Positions 8,756 to 18,934 are shown, counted from the first letter of the stretch. The stretch is DNA of 60,362 nucleotides from Rubrivivax sp. (GCA_016789955.1 JAEUPB010000102.1:1-60362); one strand, 5' to 3'. The notes: a model not told the origin generated them from the sequence alone. Numbers and translations are program-made.

Positions 8756-9847
8756 TCACGGCCGGGCATAGACCGCGTAGATGCCGCCGATCCAGCCCTG
8801 CCGGTCGCGGCGCAGCGGCCCGCGCTCGAACGCCGCCACGGTGTAGCCATGCTCGGCCGCCAGCGCGCGCAGGTGGCGCTCGCCATGCTGGTAGCGAGTG
8901 CTCGACGCCAGCCGCCAGTCGCTGCCGTCGGCCGTCTCCTCGACGGTGAACACGAGCCGCCCGCCCGGCTGCAGGGCGCGCCGCGCCGCGGGCATCAATG
9001 CATCCAGCGCGCCGATGTAGATGAACACGTCGGCCGCCAGGATCACCGCGTACGCCGCGTCCAGCGCGGCCAGGTGCGCCACGGCATCGGCATGCGTGAG
9101 CCGCCGGTAGAGGCCCCGCCCTTGCGCCCGGGCCAGCATGCGCGAGGACAGGTCCACGCCGTCCAGCGCGGCACAGCGCGGCACCCAGTGCGGTGCCGCC
9201 AGGCCGCTGCCGCAGCCGAAGTCGAGCACGTCGCCCAGTCGCTCGGAGGTGGGCAGCAACGCGAGCAACCGCCGCGGCGCGTCGTAGCCGAGCGCGCCGA
9301 CGAGGTGCTCGTCGAAGCCGTCGCTGTAGCTGTCGAAGAGCTGCTCGACGTAGTGCGCCGGCGGCGCGTCGGGCGCCCCGCGGCCGCCTTCGATCGACGC
9401 CAGCACGAAGCGGTGCAGCGCCGGATCGTCGCCCAGTTCCAGCGCGCGGCGCATGCTGCGCGCGGCTTCGTCGATGCGCCCCAGGTCCTTCAGCATCGCG
9501 CCGCGCCGGCCCCAGGCATGGGCATGCCCCGCATTGCGCGCCAGCAGCCGGTCCAGGCTGCGCACGCCATCCTCCAGCCGGCCCAGTTCGGCCAACGCCA
9601 GGCCGCGATGCAGCAGCACGTCCTCGCTGTCGGGCTCCAGCGCCACCACCGCGTCCAACGCCACCAACGCCTCCCGCGGACGCCCCAGCCGCAGCCGCAC
9701 GGCACCGAGGTTCGCGAGCGTCGACGGCCGCCCCGGCAGCGCCGCGAGGCTGGCTTCGAACTGCGCTTCGGCAGCCTGCAAATCGCCGCGGGCGACCGCG
9801 GCCACGCCCGCCTCGAACGCGGCCCGCGCCGTTTCGAACGCCGTCAT
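8756..9847 (-). CDS. TPR-domain SAM-dependent methyltransferase
   Basis: 363 residues. The N-terminal half (about 1-150) is tetratricopeptide repeats (for example ALVALDAVVALEPDSEDVLLHRG). The C-terminal half is a class I methyltransferase with motif I VLDFGCGSGLAAP, then DGVDLSSRML, and motif-IV-like VILAADVFIYIG. Proteins of this build are usually annotated only as methyltransferases; the substrate is unknown. The ATG overlaps the stop of the upstream VOC gene by 4 bp (ATGA), so the two are co-translated. Segment YVEQLFDSYSDGFDEHL is typical of this TPR-methyltransferase group. Confidence 0.85.
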   Translation of the reverse strand: MTAFETARAAFEAGVAAVARGDLQAAEAQFEASLAALPGRPSTLANLGAVRLRLGRPREALVALDAVVALEPDSEDVLLHRGLALAELGRLEDGVRSLDRLLARNAGHAHAWGRRGAMLKDLGRIDEAARSMRRALELGDDPALHRFVLASIEGGRGAPDAPPAHYVEQLFDSYSDGFDEHLVGALGYDAPRRLLALLPTSERLGDVLDFGCGSGLAAPHWVPRCAALDGVDLSSRMLARAQGRGLYRRLTHADAVAHLAALDAAYAVILAADVFIYIGALDALMPAARRALQPGGRLVFTVEETADGSDWRLASSTRYQHGERHLRALAAEHGYTVAAFERGPLRRDRQGWIGGIYAVYARP

Positions 9848-10212
9848 CCCATGCAGAACACGTTCAGCTTGTTGCCGTCGAGGTCGCGGAAGTAGCCGGC
9901 GTAGAACCCGTTGCCACGCGGCCCTGCCGGACCCTCGTCCCGGGCACCCAGCGACATCGCCCTCGCGTACACGCGGTCGACCTTCTCGCGGCTGTCCACG
10001 ACGAGTGCAGCCATCACGCCATTGCCCACGGTCGCGGGCTGGCCGTCGTACGGCTTCATCACGCCCAGGGACGGCTTGTCCATCGCCACGCCCCACGCGA
10101 TGCCGCGTTCCATGTCGAACAGGCGGCGCGCGCCCACCTCGGCCAGCAGCGCGTCGTAGAAGGCCGCCGCTCGCGGCAGGTCATTGGTGCCCAAAGTCAC
10201 ATAGCCGATCAT
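9844..10212 (-). CDS. VOC-superfamily (glyoxalase/bleomycin-resistance-like) protein
   Basis: 122 residues with GGAGG seven bases upstream of the ATG. It begins MIGYVTLGTNDLPRAAAFYD and ends YFRDLDGNKLNVF, the two beta-alpha-beta-beta-beta modules of the vicinal oxygen chelate fold. It is often annotated as glyoxalase-like. Metal-ligand positions are partly replaced, so a true glyoxalase I role is not supported. It is first gene of a two-gene unit with the TPR methyltransferase and divergent from the histidine kinase at 10279. Confidence 0.85.
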   Translation of the reverse strand: MIGYVTLGTNDLPRAAAFYDALLAEVGARRLFDMERGIAWGVAMDKPSLGVMKPYDGQPATVGNGVMAALVVDSREKVDRVYARAMSLGARDEGPAGPRGNGFYAGYFRDLDGNKLNVFCMG

Positions 10213-10243
10213 CGCCGCCTCCGTGTTATCCCGCTGTGCGAGG

Positions 10244-10270
10244 AGTGTAGGCGCGCCCGGCTCCTACACT
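10244..10270. promoter_or_regulatory. Inverted repeat in the divergent VOC/histidine-kinase promoter region
   Basis: The 8-bp arms agtgtagg and cctacact are separated by 11 bp in the 66-bp gap between two divergent genes. The placement suggests an operator controlling one or both, or a hairpin in the 5' leader of the kinase mRNA, whose GTG lies 8 bp downstream. Confidence 0.4.
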
Positions 10271-10278
10271 GTCCGGTC

Positions 10279-11814
10279 GTGTCCGATTCGCGTCCGCCCG
10301 ACCTGATCCGCGCCGCTGCGGGTGGCGACGACTTCCGCACGCTGTTCGAGTTCCTCCCCATCGGGGCCTACCGCAGCACGCCCGACGGCCGGCTGCTGCG
10401 CGCCAATCCCGCGCTGGTGCACCTCAACGGCTGCGAGAACGAATCCGAGCTGATCGCCCGCGTGCGCGACATCGGCCTGGAGTGGTATCTCGAGCCCGGC
10501 CGGCGCGACCAGTTCCGCCGAGTGCTGGAGACCGAGGGCCAGGTCTGCGGCTTCACGTCGGAGATCCTTCGGTACCGCACGCGCGAGCGCATCTGGGTCA
10601 GCGAGAACGCGCACATCGTGCGCGACGCCGCCGGCCAGCCGCTGTACTACGAAGGCACGGTCGAGGAGGTCACCGACCGCATGCAGTGGGCCTTCGCGCT
10701 GCACCGCAGCGAGGAGCAGCTGCGTCAGATCGCCAACCATGTGCCGGGCATGGTGTACCGGGTGCACATGAAGCCCGATGGCAGTGCGCGCTACAGCTTC
10801 GTCGGCGAGGGCATCCGGGCCCTGTACGGCGTGTCGCCGCAGGAGCTGATCGACAACCCGCTGGCGCTGCGCCGCTACCGCCACCCGGCCGATGTCGAGC
10901 GCGTCGACCGCCAGGTCCGCGCGGCCTTCGAAGCTCGAGCGCCGTTGTCGGTGGAATACCGCATCGTGCTGGGCGACGGGGCCATCAAGTGGCTGCAGAT
11001 GAGCTCGTCGGTCACCGAGACGGTGGGCGACGAACAGACCCGCGTGGGCGTGCTGCTGGACGTGACCGCACAGCGCGAGGCGCAGGCGCTGCGCGCCGAG
11101 CGCGACCAGGCCGAGTCGGCGCAGCGCGCGATGACGCAGTTCCTTTCGCGCGTCAGCCACGAACTGCGCACGCCTTTGAACGCCATCCTCGGCTTCGCGC
11201 AGCTGATCGACACCGATCCGCAGACGGTGACGCACCAGCAGCCCTGGGTGCGCGAGATGCTCGCCAGCGGCCAGCACCTGCTCACCATCGTCGAAGACAT
11301 CCTCGATCTCAGCGGCGCGCAGAGCGGCCAGATGCAGATCGATGTCGTCGACGTGGTGCTGGCCGACGTGGTGGCGGAATGCCGGGCGATGCTCGAACCG
11401 CAGGCGGCGGCGCAGCGGCTGCAGGTGTCGCTGGCGATCGACCCGGCGATCGCGTTGCGGGCCGACCGCAAGCGCGTCAAGCAGATCGTCGCCAACCTGC
11501 TCTCCAATGCGGTCAAGTACAACCGGCCGGCCGGTCAGGTCGACCTGCGTGCGCGCCGCGTGCTCGGCGCCGATGGCCCCGCCGTCGAGCTGGCCGTCAG
11601 CGACACCGGCACCGGCCTGGGCGCCGAGCAGCTGGAGCGGCTGTTCACGCCGTTCGACCGCCTCGGTGCGCAGCACCGCGACGTGGCCGGCACCGGCCTC
11701 GGGCTCTCGCTGTCGCGCCACCTGGCCCGCGCGATGGGCGGCGAGATCCGCGTGGAGAGCCGCCTCGACGTCGGCAGCACCTTCGTCCTGAGCCTGCCGG
11801 CTGCGGCCGGTTGA
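10279..11814 (+). CDS. PAS-domain sensor histidine kinase
   Basis: 511 residues, GTG start. No membrane segment is visible, so it is cytoplasmic. Two PAS/PAC modules (about 20-145 and 150-270; YRTRERIWVSENAHIVRD, EYRIVLGDGAIKWLQM) precede a HisKA domain with FLSRVSHELRTPLNA (phospho-acceptor H294) and a HATPase_c domain (NLLSNAVKYN, VSDTGTGLG, GTGLGLSLSRHLARAMGG). There is no receiver domain and no adjacent response regulator, so its partner is elsewhere. The signal is unknown. It has its own promoter region, shared with the divergent VOC gene. Confidence 0.9.
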   Translation: MSDSRPPDLIRAAAGGDDFRTLFEFLPIGAYRSTPDGRLLRANPALVHLNGCENESELIARVRDIGLEWYLEPGRRDQFRRVLETEGQVCGFTSEILRYRTRERIWVSENAHIVRDAAGQPLYYEGTVEEVTDRMQWAFALHRSEEQLRQIANHVPGMVYRVHMKPDGSARYSFVGEGIRALYGVSPQELIDNPLALRRYRHPADVERVDRQVRAAFEARAPLSVEYRIVLGDGAIKWLQMSSSVTETVGDEQTRVGVLLDVTAQREAQALRAERDQAESAQRAMTQFLSRVSHELRTPLNAILGFAQLIDTDPQTVTHQQPWVREMLASGQHLLTIVEDILDLSGAQSGQMQIDVVDVVLADVVAECRAMLEPQAAAQRLQVSLAIDPAIALRADRKRVKQIVANLLSNAVKYNRPAGQVDLRARRVLGADGPAVELAVSDTGTGLGAEQLERLFTPFDRLGAQHRDVAGTGLGLSLSRHLARAMGGEIRVESRLDVGSTFVLSLPAAAG

Positions 11815-11834
11815 ACCGCGACGCTCGCGGCCCG

Positions 11835-12416
11835 TCAGCGCTCGAAGCGGAACACCGCCATGCTGGCCCGCAGGTTCGGCCAGCGGCGGATCTCGCGGCC
11901 GCCGTGCAGGCCGAAGCTGTCGGTCACCACCAGACCGAGCTTGCGTGCCAGCACCTCGAAATCGGCGTAGGTGCCGACGCGGATGTTGGGCGTGTCGTAC
12001 CACTCGTACGGCAGCGCGCGCGTCACCGGCATGCGGCCCGAGACCACGCGCAGCCGGTTGGGCCAGTGCGCGAAGTTCGGGAAGCTGACGATGCCGATGC
12101 GCCCCACGCGCGCCGTCTCGCGCAGCATGCGTTCGGTGTTGCGCAGGTGCTGCAGGGTGTCGAGCTGCAGCACCACGTCGAAGCTGGCGTCGTCGAACAG
12201 GGCCAGGCCCTCTTCGAGGTTGAGCTGGATCACGTCGACACCGCGCGAAACGCTGGCCAGCACGTTCCTGTCGTCCAGTTCGATGCCGTAGCCGGTGCAG
12301 CCGCGCGTGCGCTGCAGGTAGGCCAGCAGCTCCCCGCTGCCGCAACCGAGGTCGAGCACACGGCTGCCCGGCGGCACGAGGCCGGCGATGACCTCGAGGT
12401 CGCGCCGCTCAGACAT
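11835..12416 (-). CDS. metW: Methionine biosynthesis protein MetW
   Basis: 193 residues, starting at the ATG at 12416, which overlaps the metX stop by 8 bp (an upstream in-frame extension is rejected). MetW is a class I methyltransferase-fold protein: [39 protein letters not shown], and the hallmark [13 protein letters not shown]. It is nearly always next to metX in Proteobacteria and has been linked to MetX function. A methyl-transfer activity is not assured. Confidence 0.94.
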   Translation of the reverse strand: MSERRDLEVIAGLVPPGSRVLDLGCGSGELLAYLQRTRGCTGYGIELDDRNVLASVSRGVDVIQLNLEEGLALFDDASFDVVLQLDTLQHLRNTERMLRETARVGRIGIVSFPNFAHWPNRLRVVSGRMPVTRALPYEWYDTPNIRVGTYADFEVLARKLGLVVTDSFGLHGGREIRRWPNLRASMAVFRFER

Positions 12417-13569
12417 CGCCCGCTCCCGGCACCGGCACCGCGCCGGCGACGTCGGCATGGACACGGTCGAAGTACGCGCGCATCACGCCGAGGTAGCGCG
12501 CATCGTCGAGCAGGAAGGCGTCGTGCCCGTGGGGCGCGTCGATCTCGGCGTAGTTCACCGGGATGCGGTTGTCCACGAGCGCCTTCACGAGCTCGCGCGA
12601 GCGCGCCGGCGAGAAGCGCCAGTCGGTGGTGAAGCTCACCAGCAGGAAGCGGTTGCCGCGCGCGGCGCCGAACGCGGCCGAGAGGTCGCCGCCGTGGTCG
12701 CGCGCGGGGTCGAAGTAGTCCAGAGCACGCGTGATCAACAGGTAGGTGTTGGCGTCGAAGTACTCGCTGAACTTGTCGCCCTGGTGGCGCAGGTAGCCTT
12801 CGATCTGGAACTCGATGTCCTGCGTCGTGTAGCCCAGCTCGGCGGCGCGCAGCGTGCGGCCGAACTTGCGCTCCATGCCGTCGTCGGAGAGGTAGGTGAT
12901 GTGGCCGATCATGCGCGCCACGCGCAGGCCGCGGCGCGGCACCGCCCCATGGGCGTAGAAATGGCCGCCGTGGAACTCGGGGTCGGTGACGATCGCGCGG
13001 CGCGCCACCTCGTTGAACGCGATGTTCTGCGCCGACAGGTTGGGCGCGGTGGCCACCGCCACGCAGTGCCGCACGCGCTGCGGATGGCGCAGCGTCCAGG
13101 CCAGCGCCTGCATTCCGCCGAGGCTGCCGCCCAGCACCGCGGCGAGCTGCCGGATGCCCAGCCGCTCGACCAGCCGCGCCTGCGCGTCGACCCAGTCCTC
13201 CACCGTCACCACCGGGAAGTCGGCACCCCAGGCGCGGCCGGTGGCCGGGTTCACGTGCATCGGACCGGTGGAGCCGAAGCACGAGCCGAGGTTGTTGACG
13301 CCGATGACGAAGTAGCGGTTCGTGTCCAGCGGCTTGCCGGGGCCGACCATGTTGTCCCACCAGCCGGCGCGGCCCTCGGCATCGAGCCCGGCCACGTGGT
13401 GGCCAGCGTTCAGCGCGTGGCACACAAGCACCGCGTTGCTGCGCGCCGCGTTCAGCGTGCCGTAGGTCTCGTAGACGAGCGTGTAGCCACCGATCGACGC
13501 GCCGCTCTTCAGCGGCAGCGGCTCGGCGAAGGTCATGTGCTGGGGAGAAACGGTCCCGATCGAGGCCAT
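12409..13569 (-). CDS. metX: Homoserine O-acyltransferase MetX
   Basis: 386 residues from the ATG at 13569; a second ATG at 13584 is possible and neither has a clear Shine-Dalgarno. An alpha/beta-hydrolase acyltransferase with nucleophile elbow [10 protein letters not shown] (S149) and late Asp/His in FTTDWRF and PHGHDAFL. It activates homoserine for direct sulfhydrylation to homocysteine. Whether acetyl-CoA or succinyl-CoA is the donor is unresolved: many proteobacterial MetX enzymes paired with MetW use succinyl-CoA. Divergent from the FMN protein at 13745, with 175 bp between them. Confidence 0.94.
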   Translation of the reverse strand: MASIGTVSPQHMTFAEPLPLKSGASIGGYTLVYETYGTLNAARSNAVLVCHALNAGHHVAGLDAEGRAGWWDNMVGPGKPLDTNRYFVIGVNNLGSCFGSTGPMHVNPATGRAWGADFPVVTVEDWVDAQARLVERLGIRQLAAVLGGSLGGMQALAWTLRHPQRVRHCVAVATAPNLSAQNIAFNEVARRAIVTDPEFHGGHFYAHGAVPRRGLRVARMIGHITYLSDDGMERKFGRTLRAAELGYTTQDIEFQIEGYLRHQGDKFSEYFDANTYLLITRALDYFDPARDHGGDLSAAFGAARGNRFLLVSFTTDWRFSPARSRELVKALVDNRIPVNYAEIDAPHGHDAFLLDDARYLGVMRAYFDRVHADVAGAVPVPGAGDV

Positions 13570-13744
13570 CACGTTTAGCGGCATTTGATAGAGCGCCCGC
13601 AAGCAGTTGCAAATCGGCGCTGGAGGTCGCGGAGTATAGCGGCGCGCCCCCCGCGCGGCGCCCACCCTGCGGGTAAGCCGCCGCTGCTGCGGCGGGGTGC
13701 GGCGGCTACGATCCCTCGCGTCTTCCACCCTGCGCCCCACCCGC

Positions 13745-15430
13745 ATGCACGCCTGGCTGGACAAGCTCGATCGTCACTTCCCCGTGCGCTACACGGCCTG
13801 GCTGGCCAGCGCGGTGGGGCTGCTGCTGTTCACGTTCTCGTGGGTCGCATTCAACGTGGGCAGCATCGCCGCGCTGGTGTGCCTGTTCCTCGTCGGCCTG
13901 GGCTGGCGCGACACCCACCAGACGCGCCACTCGATCCTGCGCAACTACCCGGTGATCGGCCACCTGCGCTTCCTGTTCGAGTACGTGCGGCCCGAGATCC
14001 GGCAGTACTTCTTCGAGACCGACCGCGAAGCGATCCCGTTCTCGCGCCAGCAGCGCGCCATCGTCTACCAGCGCGCCAAGGGCGAGTCGGACAAGCGCCC
14101 GTTCGGGACGCAGCTCGACGTGCTGCACCCCGGCTACGAGTGGATCAACCACTCGATCGCCACCACCACGCTGCCGTCGCACGACTTCCGCATCACCATC
14201 GGCAGCGGCAGCGCCTCGTGCACGCAGCCGTACTCGGCCAGCATCTTCAACATCTCGGCGATGAGCTTCGGCGCGCTGTCGGCCAACGCGGTGCTGGCGC
14301 TGAACGCGGGTGCCAAGCGCGGCGGCTTCGCGCACGACACCGGCGAAGGGTCGATCAGCCAGCATCACCGCACCCACGGCGGCGACCTGATCTGGGAGAT
14401 CGGCTCGGGCTACTTCGGCTGCCGCAACGACGACGGCTCGTTCAGCGAGGAGCGCTTCATCGAGAACGCGCGGTCGCCGCAGGTGAAGATGATCGAGGTC
14501 AAGCTGAGCCAGGGCGCCAAGCCGGGCCACGGCGGCGTGCTGCCCGGCCCGAAGGTGACACCCGAGATCGCCGCCGCCCGTGGCGTGCCGGTGGGCACCG
14601 ACTGCGTGAGCCCTGCCCGACACGGCGCCTTCTCCACGCCGCTGGAGATGCTGCAGTTCATCGAGCGACTGCGCGTGCTCTCGGGCGGCAAGCCCACCGG
14701 CTTCAAGTTCTGCGTCGGCCACCCGTGGGAGTGGTTCGGCATCTGCAAGGCGATGATGGAGAGCGGCCTGGTGCCCGACTTCATCGTCGTCGACGGCGCC
14801 GAAGGCGGCACCGGCGCGGCGCCGCTGGAGTTCACCGACCATGTCGGCGCGCCGCTGCAGGAAGGCCTGCTGCTGGTGCACAACGCGCTCGTGGGGCTGA
14901 ACCTGCGCGACCGCGTGAAGATCGGCGCCGCCGGCAAGGTGGTCGGCGCCTTCGACATCGTGCGCATGATGGCGCTGGGTGCCGACTGGTGCAACGCGGC
15001 GCGCGGCTTCATGTTCGCGCTCGGATGCATCCAGGCGCAGACCTGCCACACGGGCGCCTGCCCCACCGGCGTGACCACGCAGGACCCGGTGCGCCAGCGC
15101 GCGCTGGTGGTGCCGGACAAGGCCGAGCGCGTCTACCGCTTCCACCAGCTCACGTTGGAAGCGCTGAAGGAACTGGTGCAGGCCGCGGGGTTGGAGCACC
15201 CCAACCAGATCACGCCGTCGCACATCGTGCGGCGCACCACGAACAGCGACGTGAAGCTGCTCGCCAACCTGCTGCCGCTGGTGGAGCCCGGCGCGCTGCT
15301 GGAGGCCATCGACGGCCGCGCCGACTGGCCGCACAACGTGTTCCGGCTGTACTGGCCGCTGGCCCGCAGCGACAGCTTCCAGCCGGCGGGCATGCTGCAG
15401 CCGCTGCAGCCGGCATACGGCGCGATCTGA
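13745..15430 (+). CDS. FMN-binding glutamate-synthase-family protein, membrane anchored
   Basis: 561 residues; I start at [12 protein letters not shown] because the in-frame upstream segment is low-complexity. An N-terminal hydrophobic hairpin (about 16-50) anchors it to the membrane. The rest is the FMN-barrel domain of glutamate synthase ([48 protein letters not shown]) with a 3Fe-4S-type cysteine set C428-x5-C434-x4-C439. The glutaminase and GltD halves are missing, so it is not ordinary glutamate synthase. Its physiological reaction is unknown. It ends 4 bp before the hybrid kinase, so they are co-translated. Confidence 0.88.
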   Translation: MHAWLDKLDRHFPVRYTAWLASAVGLLLFTFSWVAFNVGSIAALVCLFLVGLGWRDTHQTRHSILRNYPVIGHLRFLFEYVRPEIRQYFFETDREAIPFSRQQRAIVYQRAKGESDKRPFGTQLDVLHPGYEWINHSIATTTLPSHDFRITIGSGSASCTQPYSASIFNISAMSFGALSANAVLALNAGAKRGGFAHDTGEGSISQHHRTHGGDLIWEIGSGYFGCRNDDGSFSEERFIENARSPQVKMIEVKLSQGAKPGHGGVLPGPKVTPEIAAARGVPVGTDCVSPARHGAFSTPLEMLQFIERLRVLSGGKPTGFKFCVGHPWEWFGICKAMMESGLVPDFIVVDGAEGGTGAAPLEFTDHVGAPLQEGLLLVHNALVGLNLRDRVKIGAAGKVVGAFDIVRMMALGADWCNAARGFMFALGCIQAQTCHTGACPTGVTTQDPVRQRALVVPDKAERVYRFHQLTLEALKELVQAAGLEHPNQITPSHIVRRTTNSDVKLLANLLPLVEPGALLEAIDGRADWPHNVFRLYWPLARSDSFQPAGMLQPLQPAYGAI

Positions 15431-15434
15431 CGCG

Positions 15435-18293
15435 GTGAACGCCGGTCGGCCCGCGTCGGTGACCGCCGTGGCTGACTTCGGCACGCCCACGCGGCGCGAG
15501 ATCGACGTGCTGGCGGCTCGCACGCTGGCGCTGTTCGCCACCGTTGGCGTGGCCGGCGGCATGGTGGCCGTGCTGATGTTCGGCGGCATCGGCACGACGG
15601 TGCGGGCGACGATGCTCGCCATCCTCGCGGTGATGCTGATGGCGCTGCTGGCACTCCATCGCTACACGTCGCGCGAGCGGCCGCGGGCCGTGGTGTTCGC
15701 GACGCTGGCCATCGGCCTGTTCGTCAACGCCGCCCTGGCCTGGGTGATGGGCGTGGGCGTGCACGGCGCGTCGATGGGGCTGATGGCGCTGCTGATCACG
15801 CTGGCCGGCGTGCTGATCGGCGTGCGCTATGCGGTGCTGCTGGCCGTGGCCGGCACGGCCACGGTGCTGGTGCTGTACGTCGCCGAGCTGCGCGGGTGGA
15901 TCGGTGGCGCCGCCATGGCCGCGGCGCTGCCGGCGGTCAACCGCGTCTACACGCTGATCGCGATGATGGGCATCGGCCTGGTCTGCGCCGCGGTGCTGTC
16001 GCGCATGTACCTGCGCACGCTGGACCTCGCGGCCTCGCGCGGGCAGCGGCTGGCGGCGCTGCTGCGCGTCGGTGCCGACTGGGTCTGGGAGGAGGACGCG
16101 CAGCACCGCATCACCTACCTCACCGAGGCTTTCGCGCGGCGCTGCGGCGTGCCGCTGCGCGAGTTCATCGGCCGCGCCTGGTGGGAGGTGCCCGGCCTGA
16201 TCGGCCCCGACGTCGGCTGGGACACGATCCGCAGGCTCTTCGAATCCGGCCTCGGGCTCACCGAGCACCTGATGCACACGCGCGACCCCCAGGGGCATCG
16301 CATCGTGCTCCGGCTCGACCTGAAGCCGCGGCACGATGAGGAAGGCCGCCTCGTCGGCTGGCTGGGCGTCGGGCGCGACGTGACGCGCCAGGTCGAGGCC
16401 GAGCAGCGCCACTCCGAGATGCAGCAGATGCTGGAGGCGCTGTTCCGCACCAGCAGCGACGCCATCCTCCTGGTGCATCTGGGAGACGGCCGCATCGTCA
16501 CCGGCAACGAGGCCCTCGCGCGGATGCTGGGCCACCCGATCGACGACATGGTCGGGCGCACGCCCGACGAGGTCGGGCTGTGGGACGACCCCGCCGAGCG
16601 CGAGCGGCTGCGCGCCGCGGTGCAGCGCGACCACGGCATCGCGGGCGAGTCGGCCCGCGTGCGGCGCAGCGACGGCTCGTCGCTGCCGGTCACGGTGTCG
16701 GCCTCGCGCTTCGTGCACGAGGGCCGCGCCTACGCCATCGCCACCATCCGCGACCAGACGCAGCCCGAGCGCGACCGCCTCGCGGCGGCCATCGTGTTCG
16801 AGCACGCCGCGGTGGGCATCGCCCTCGTGCGCGACGCGACCTTCGTGCGCGTGAACCGTCGCTTCGAGGAACTGCTCGGGCAGGAGCCGGGCAGCCTCGC
16901 GGGCCGCCCGACGCGCATCCTGTTCGCCGACGACCAGGCCGCCGCGCAGATGCTCGAGGAGTCGCGCCGCGCGCTCGAGCACGGCCGCTACGAGCGCCAG
17001 CTCGACGCCGAGCGCCCCGACGGCACGCACTTCATCGCCCGCGTGCGTGCACAGCCGGTGGACCCGGCGCGCCCGCTGGAGGCTGGCTCGGTGTGGCTGC
17101 TGGAGGACGTGACCGAACGCGAGGCGGCGCAGGCCGCCTTGACGCGCGCGCTCGGCGAGGCCGAGGCCGCGAGCCGCGCGAAGAGCGCCTTCCTGGCAAC
17201 GATGAGCCACGAGATCCGCACACCGCTGAACGGCACCCTGGGCATGATCCGGCTGGCGCTGGACACGCCACGCGAGGACCCGCGGCGCGAGGAATTCCTG
17301 CAGCACGCCGCGGCCAGCGCAGCCACGCTGGCCGGCATCATCGGCGACGTGCTCGACCTGTCGCGCATCGAGGCGGGCAAGCTGCAGCTCGAGAGCGCGG
17401 CCTTCGACCTGCGCGAGCTGCTGCACACCATCGAGCGCGCACAGCGGCCGCTGGCCGAGGCGCGCGGGCTGACCTTCACGCTGAAGGTCGACCGCGCGCT
17501 GCAGCCGCGCCGGCGCGGCGACGAACTGCGGCTGCGGCAGATGATCGTCAACCTCGTGGGCAACGCGCTGAAGTTCACCGAGCGCGGCCGCATCGAGGTG
17601 CGCGCCTCGGCGCTGCCCGGCGGCGAGCTGCGGCTGGAGGTCGAGGACACCGGCGTGGGCATCCCGCTCGACGTGCAGGCGCGCCTGTTCCGCCCGTTCG
17701 TGCAGGCCGATGCCACCACCACGCGGCGCTACGGCGGCAGCGGGCTGGGCCTGTCGATATGCCGCGAGCTGGCCACGCTGATGGGCGGCCGCATCGGCGT
17801 GCACAGCCAGCCCGGCGAGGGCAGCCTGTTCTGGATCGAGGTGCCGCTGGCCGTGGTGCGCGACGACGAAGGTGCCGATGCGCCACGCGACGCCACCCAG
17901 CCGCTGACGGGCCTGCGCGTGATGGTCGTCGAGGACAACCCGGTGAACATGATGATCGCCGTGGAGACACTGCGCCGCTGGGGCGCCGAGGCGATCGAGG
18001 CAGCCGACGGCACCGAGGCCGTGCAGCACCTGGGCGACCCGCAGCACGGCTGCCACGTGGTGCTGATGGACATGCACATGCCGACGATGAACGGCGCGCA
18101 GGCCACGCAGGCGCTGCGGGCTATGCCGCACAACCGCCGTCTCCCGATCGTGGCGCTGACCGCGGCGGCGCTGTCCAGCGAACAGCAACAGGCGCTCGAG
18201 GCCGGCATGGATGACTTCGTCGCCAAGCCGATCGATCCGCAGGTGCTGCTGGCGGTGCTGCAGCGGATGGTGACGCGCCCGCGCGCCGCCTGA
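15435..18293 (+). CDS. Hybrid sensor histidine kinase with PAS domains and receiver
   Basis: 952 residues, GTG start. The N-terminus has about five membrane segments (residues 28-190, e.g. LALFATVGVAGGMVAVLMF). Three PAS modules follow (about 210-320, 330-445, 450-565), then HisKA FLATMSHEIRTPLNG (H592), HATPase_c (IVNLVGNALKFTERG, GGSGLGLSICREL) and a C-terminal receiver (VMVVEDNPVNMM, phospho-acceptor D879 in LMDMHMP, and the lysine in FVAKPID). The layout is that of BarA/ArcB-like hybrid kinases without an Hpt domain. Its 4-bp spacing from the FMN protein suggests it could sense a state linked to that flavoprotein; this is inference. Confidence 0.92.
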   Translation: MNAGRPASVTAVADFGTPTRREIDVLAARTLALFATVGVAGGMVAVLMFGGIGTTVRATMLAILAVMLMALLALHRYTSRERPRAVVFATLAIGLFVNAALAWVMGVGVHGASMGLMALLITLAGVLIGVRYAVLLAVAGTATVLVLYVAELRGWIGGAAMAAALPAVNRVYTLIAMMGIGLVCAAVLSRMYLRTLDLAASRGQRLAALLRVGADWVWEEDAQHRITYLTEAFARRCGVPLREFIGRAWWEVPGLIGPDVGWDTIRRLFESGLGLTEHLMHTRDPQGHRIVLRLDLKPRHDEEGRLVGWLGVGRDVTRQVEAEQRHSEMQQMLEALFRTSSDAILLVHLGDGRIVTGNEALARMLGHPIDDMVGRTPDEVGLWDDPAERERLRAAVQRDHGIAGESARVRRSDGSSLPVTVSASRFVHEGRAYAIATIRDQTQPERDRLAAAIVFEHAAVGIALVRDATFVRVNRRFEELLGQEPGSLAGRPTRILFADDQAAAQMLEESRRALEHGRYERQLDAERPDGTHFIARVRAQPVDPARPLEAGSVWLLEDVTEREAAQAALTRALGEAEAASRAKSAFLATMSHEIRTPLNGTLGMIRLALDTPREDPRREEFLQHAAASAATLAGIIGDVLDLSRIEAGKLQLESAAFDLRELLHTIERAQRPLAEARGLTFTLKVDRALQPRRRGDELRLRQMIVNLVGNALKFTERGRIEVRASALPGGELRLEVEDTGVGIPLDVQARLFRPFVQADATTTRRYGGSGLGLSICRELATLMGGRIGVHSQPGEGSLFWIEVPLAVVRDDEGADAPRDATQPLTGLRVMVVEDNPVNMMIAVETLRRWGAEAIEAADGTEAVQHLGDPQHGCHVVLMDMHMPTMNGAQATQALRAMPHNRRLPIVALTAAALSSEQQQALEAGMDDFVAKPIDPQVLLAVLQRMVTRPRAA

Positions 18294-18294
18294 C

Positions 18295-18310
18295 GACGGC
18301 TTGCGCCGTC
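18295..18310. terminator. Small hairpin between convergent kinase and GST genes
   Basis: gacggc-ttgc-gccgtc, a 6-bp stem placed in the 23-bp gap between two gene ends that face each other. No T-run on either side. It may act as a weak bidirectional terminator. Confidence 0.35.
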
Positions 18311-18316
18311 AACGCG

Positions 18317-18934
18317 TCAAGGCTTGGGCGGCGCGGTGTCGACGAAGCTCTGGCGCGTCATCAGCTTGTCGTGCAGCTTGTGCAGGTTGGCGTGGCGGCC
18401 GCGCCAGTCGATCTGCGGGAAGCGGAAGTCGAGGTAGCCGAGCGCGCAGCCCACCGCGATATCGGCCAGCGTCAGGTGGATGCCGCAGCAGTAAGGCTTC
18501 TCGGCCAGGCCCTGGCTCATCGCACGCAAGCCGGCGTCGACGCGCGACATCTGGCGCTCGATCCACGCCGGGCTGCGCTGCGCGTCGGTGCGGCCGGCCC
18601 AGGTGCCTTCGAGCCGTGCCAGGATGGCCGCATCGATGACGCCGTCGGCCAGCGCCTCCCAGGTGCGCACCTCGGTGCGCTCGCGGCCCGACGGCGGGAT
18701 CAGCTTGCCCACCGGCGACAACGTGTCGAGGTACTCGACGATGACCCGCGAGTCGAACACGGCCTCGCCGCCTTCCATCACGAGGCACGGCACCTTGCCC
18801 AGCGGGTTGGACGCGAGGATCGCGTCGCTGTTCCACACGTCCTCCAGCACGAGCTGGAAGTCGAGCTTCTTCTCTGCCATCACGACACGCACCTTGCGCA
18901 CGTAGGGGCTGGTGAGCGCACCGATCAACTTCAT
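18317..18934 (-). CDS. Glutathione S-transferase family protein
   Basis: 205 residues. An N-terminal thioredoxin-like domain (SPYVRKVRVVMAEKKL, NPLGKVPCL, glutathione gamma-Glu contact FDSRVIVEYL) and an all-helical C-terminal domain (LTLADIAVGCALGYLDFRFP). The usual catalytic Ser/Cys sits near residue 9 (TSPYVRK). The build is that of the small bacterial GSTs with unknown substrates. It follows the amidohydrolase gene by 93 bp in the same direction but is not overlapped, so it may have its own promoter. Confidence 0.9.
   Translation of the reverse strand: MKLIGALTSPYVRKVRVVMAEKKLDFQLVLEDVWNSDAILASNPLGKVPCLVMEGGEAVFDSRVIVEYLDTLSPVGKLIPPSGRERTEVRTWEALADGVIDAAILARLEGTWAGRTDAQRSPAWIERQMSRVDAGLRAMSQGLAEKPYCCGIHLTLADIAVGCALGYLDFRFPQIDWRGRHANLHKLHDKLMTRQSFVDTAPPKP

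Noticed and set aside
4680-8771. Very long open frame on the plus strand opposite lptD and the M20 peptidase
   Set aside because: Low-complexity Arg/Ala/Gly/His product with no motifs. Long antisense frames are expected in such GC-rich DNA, and the opposite strand holds clear genes.
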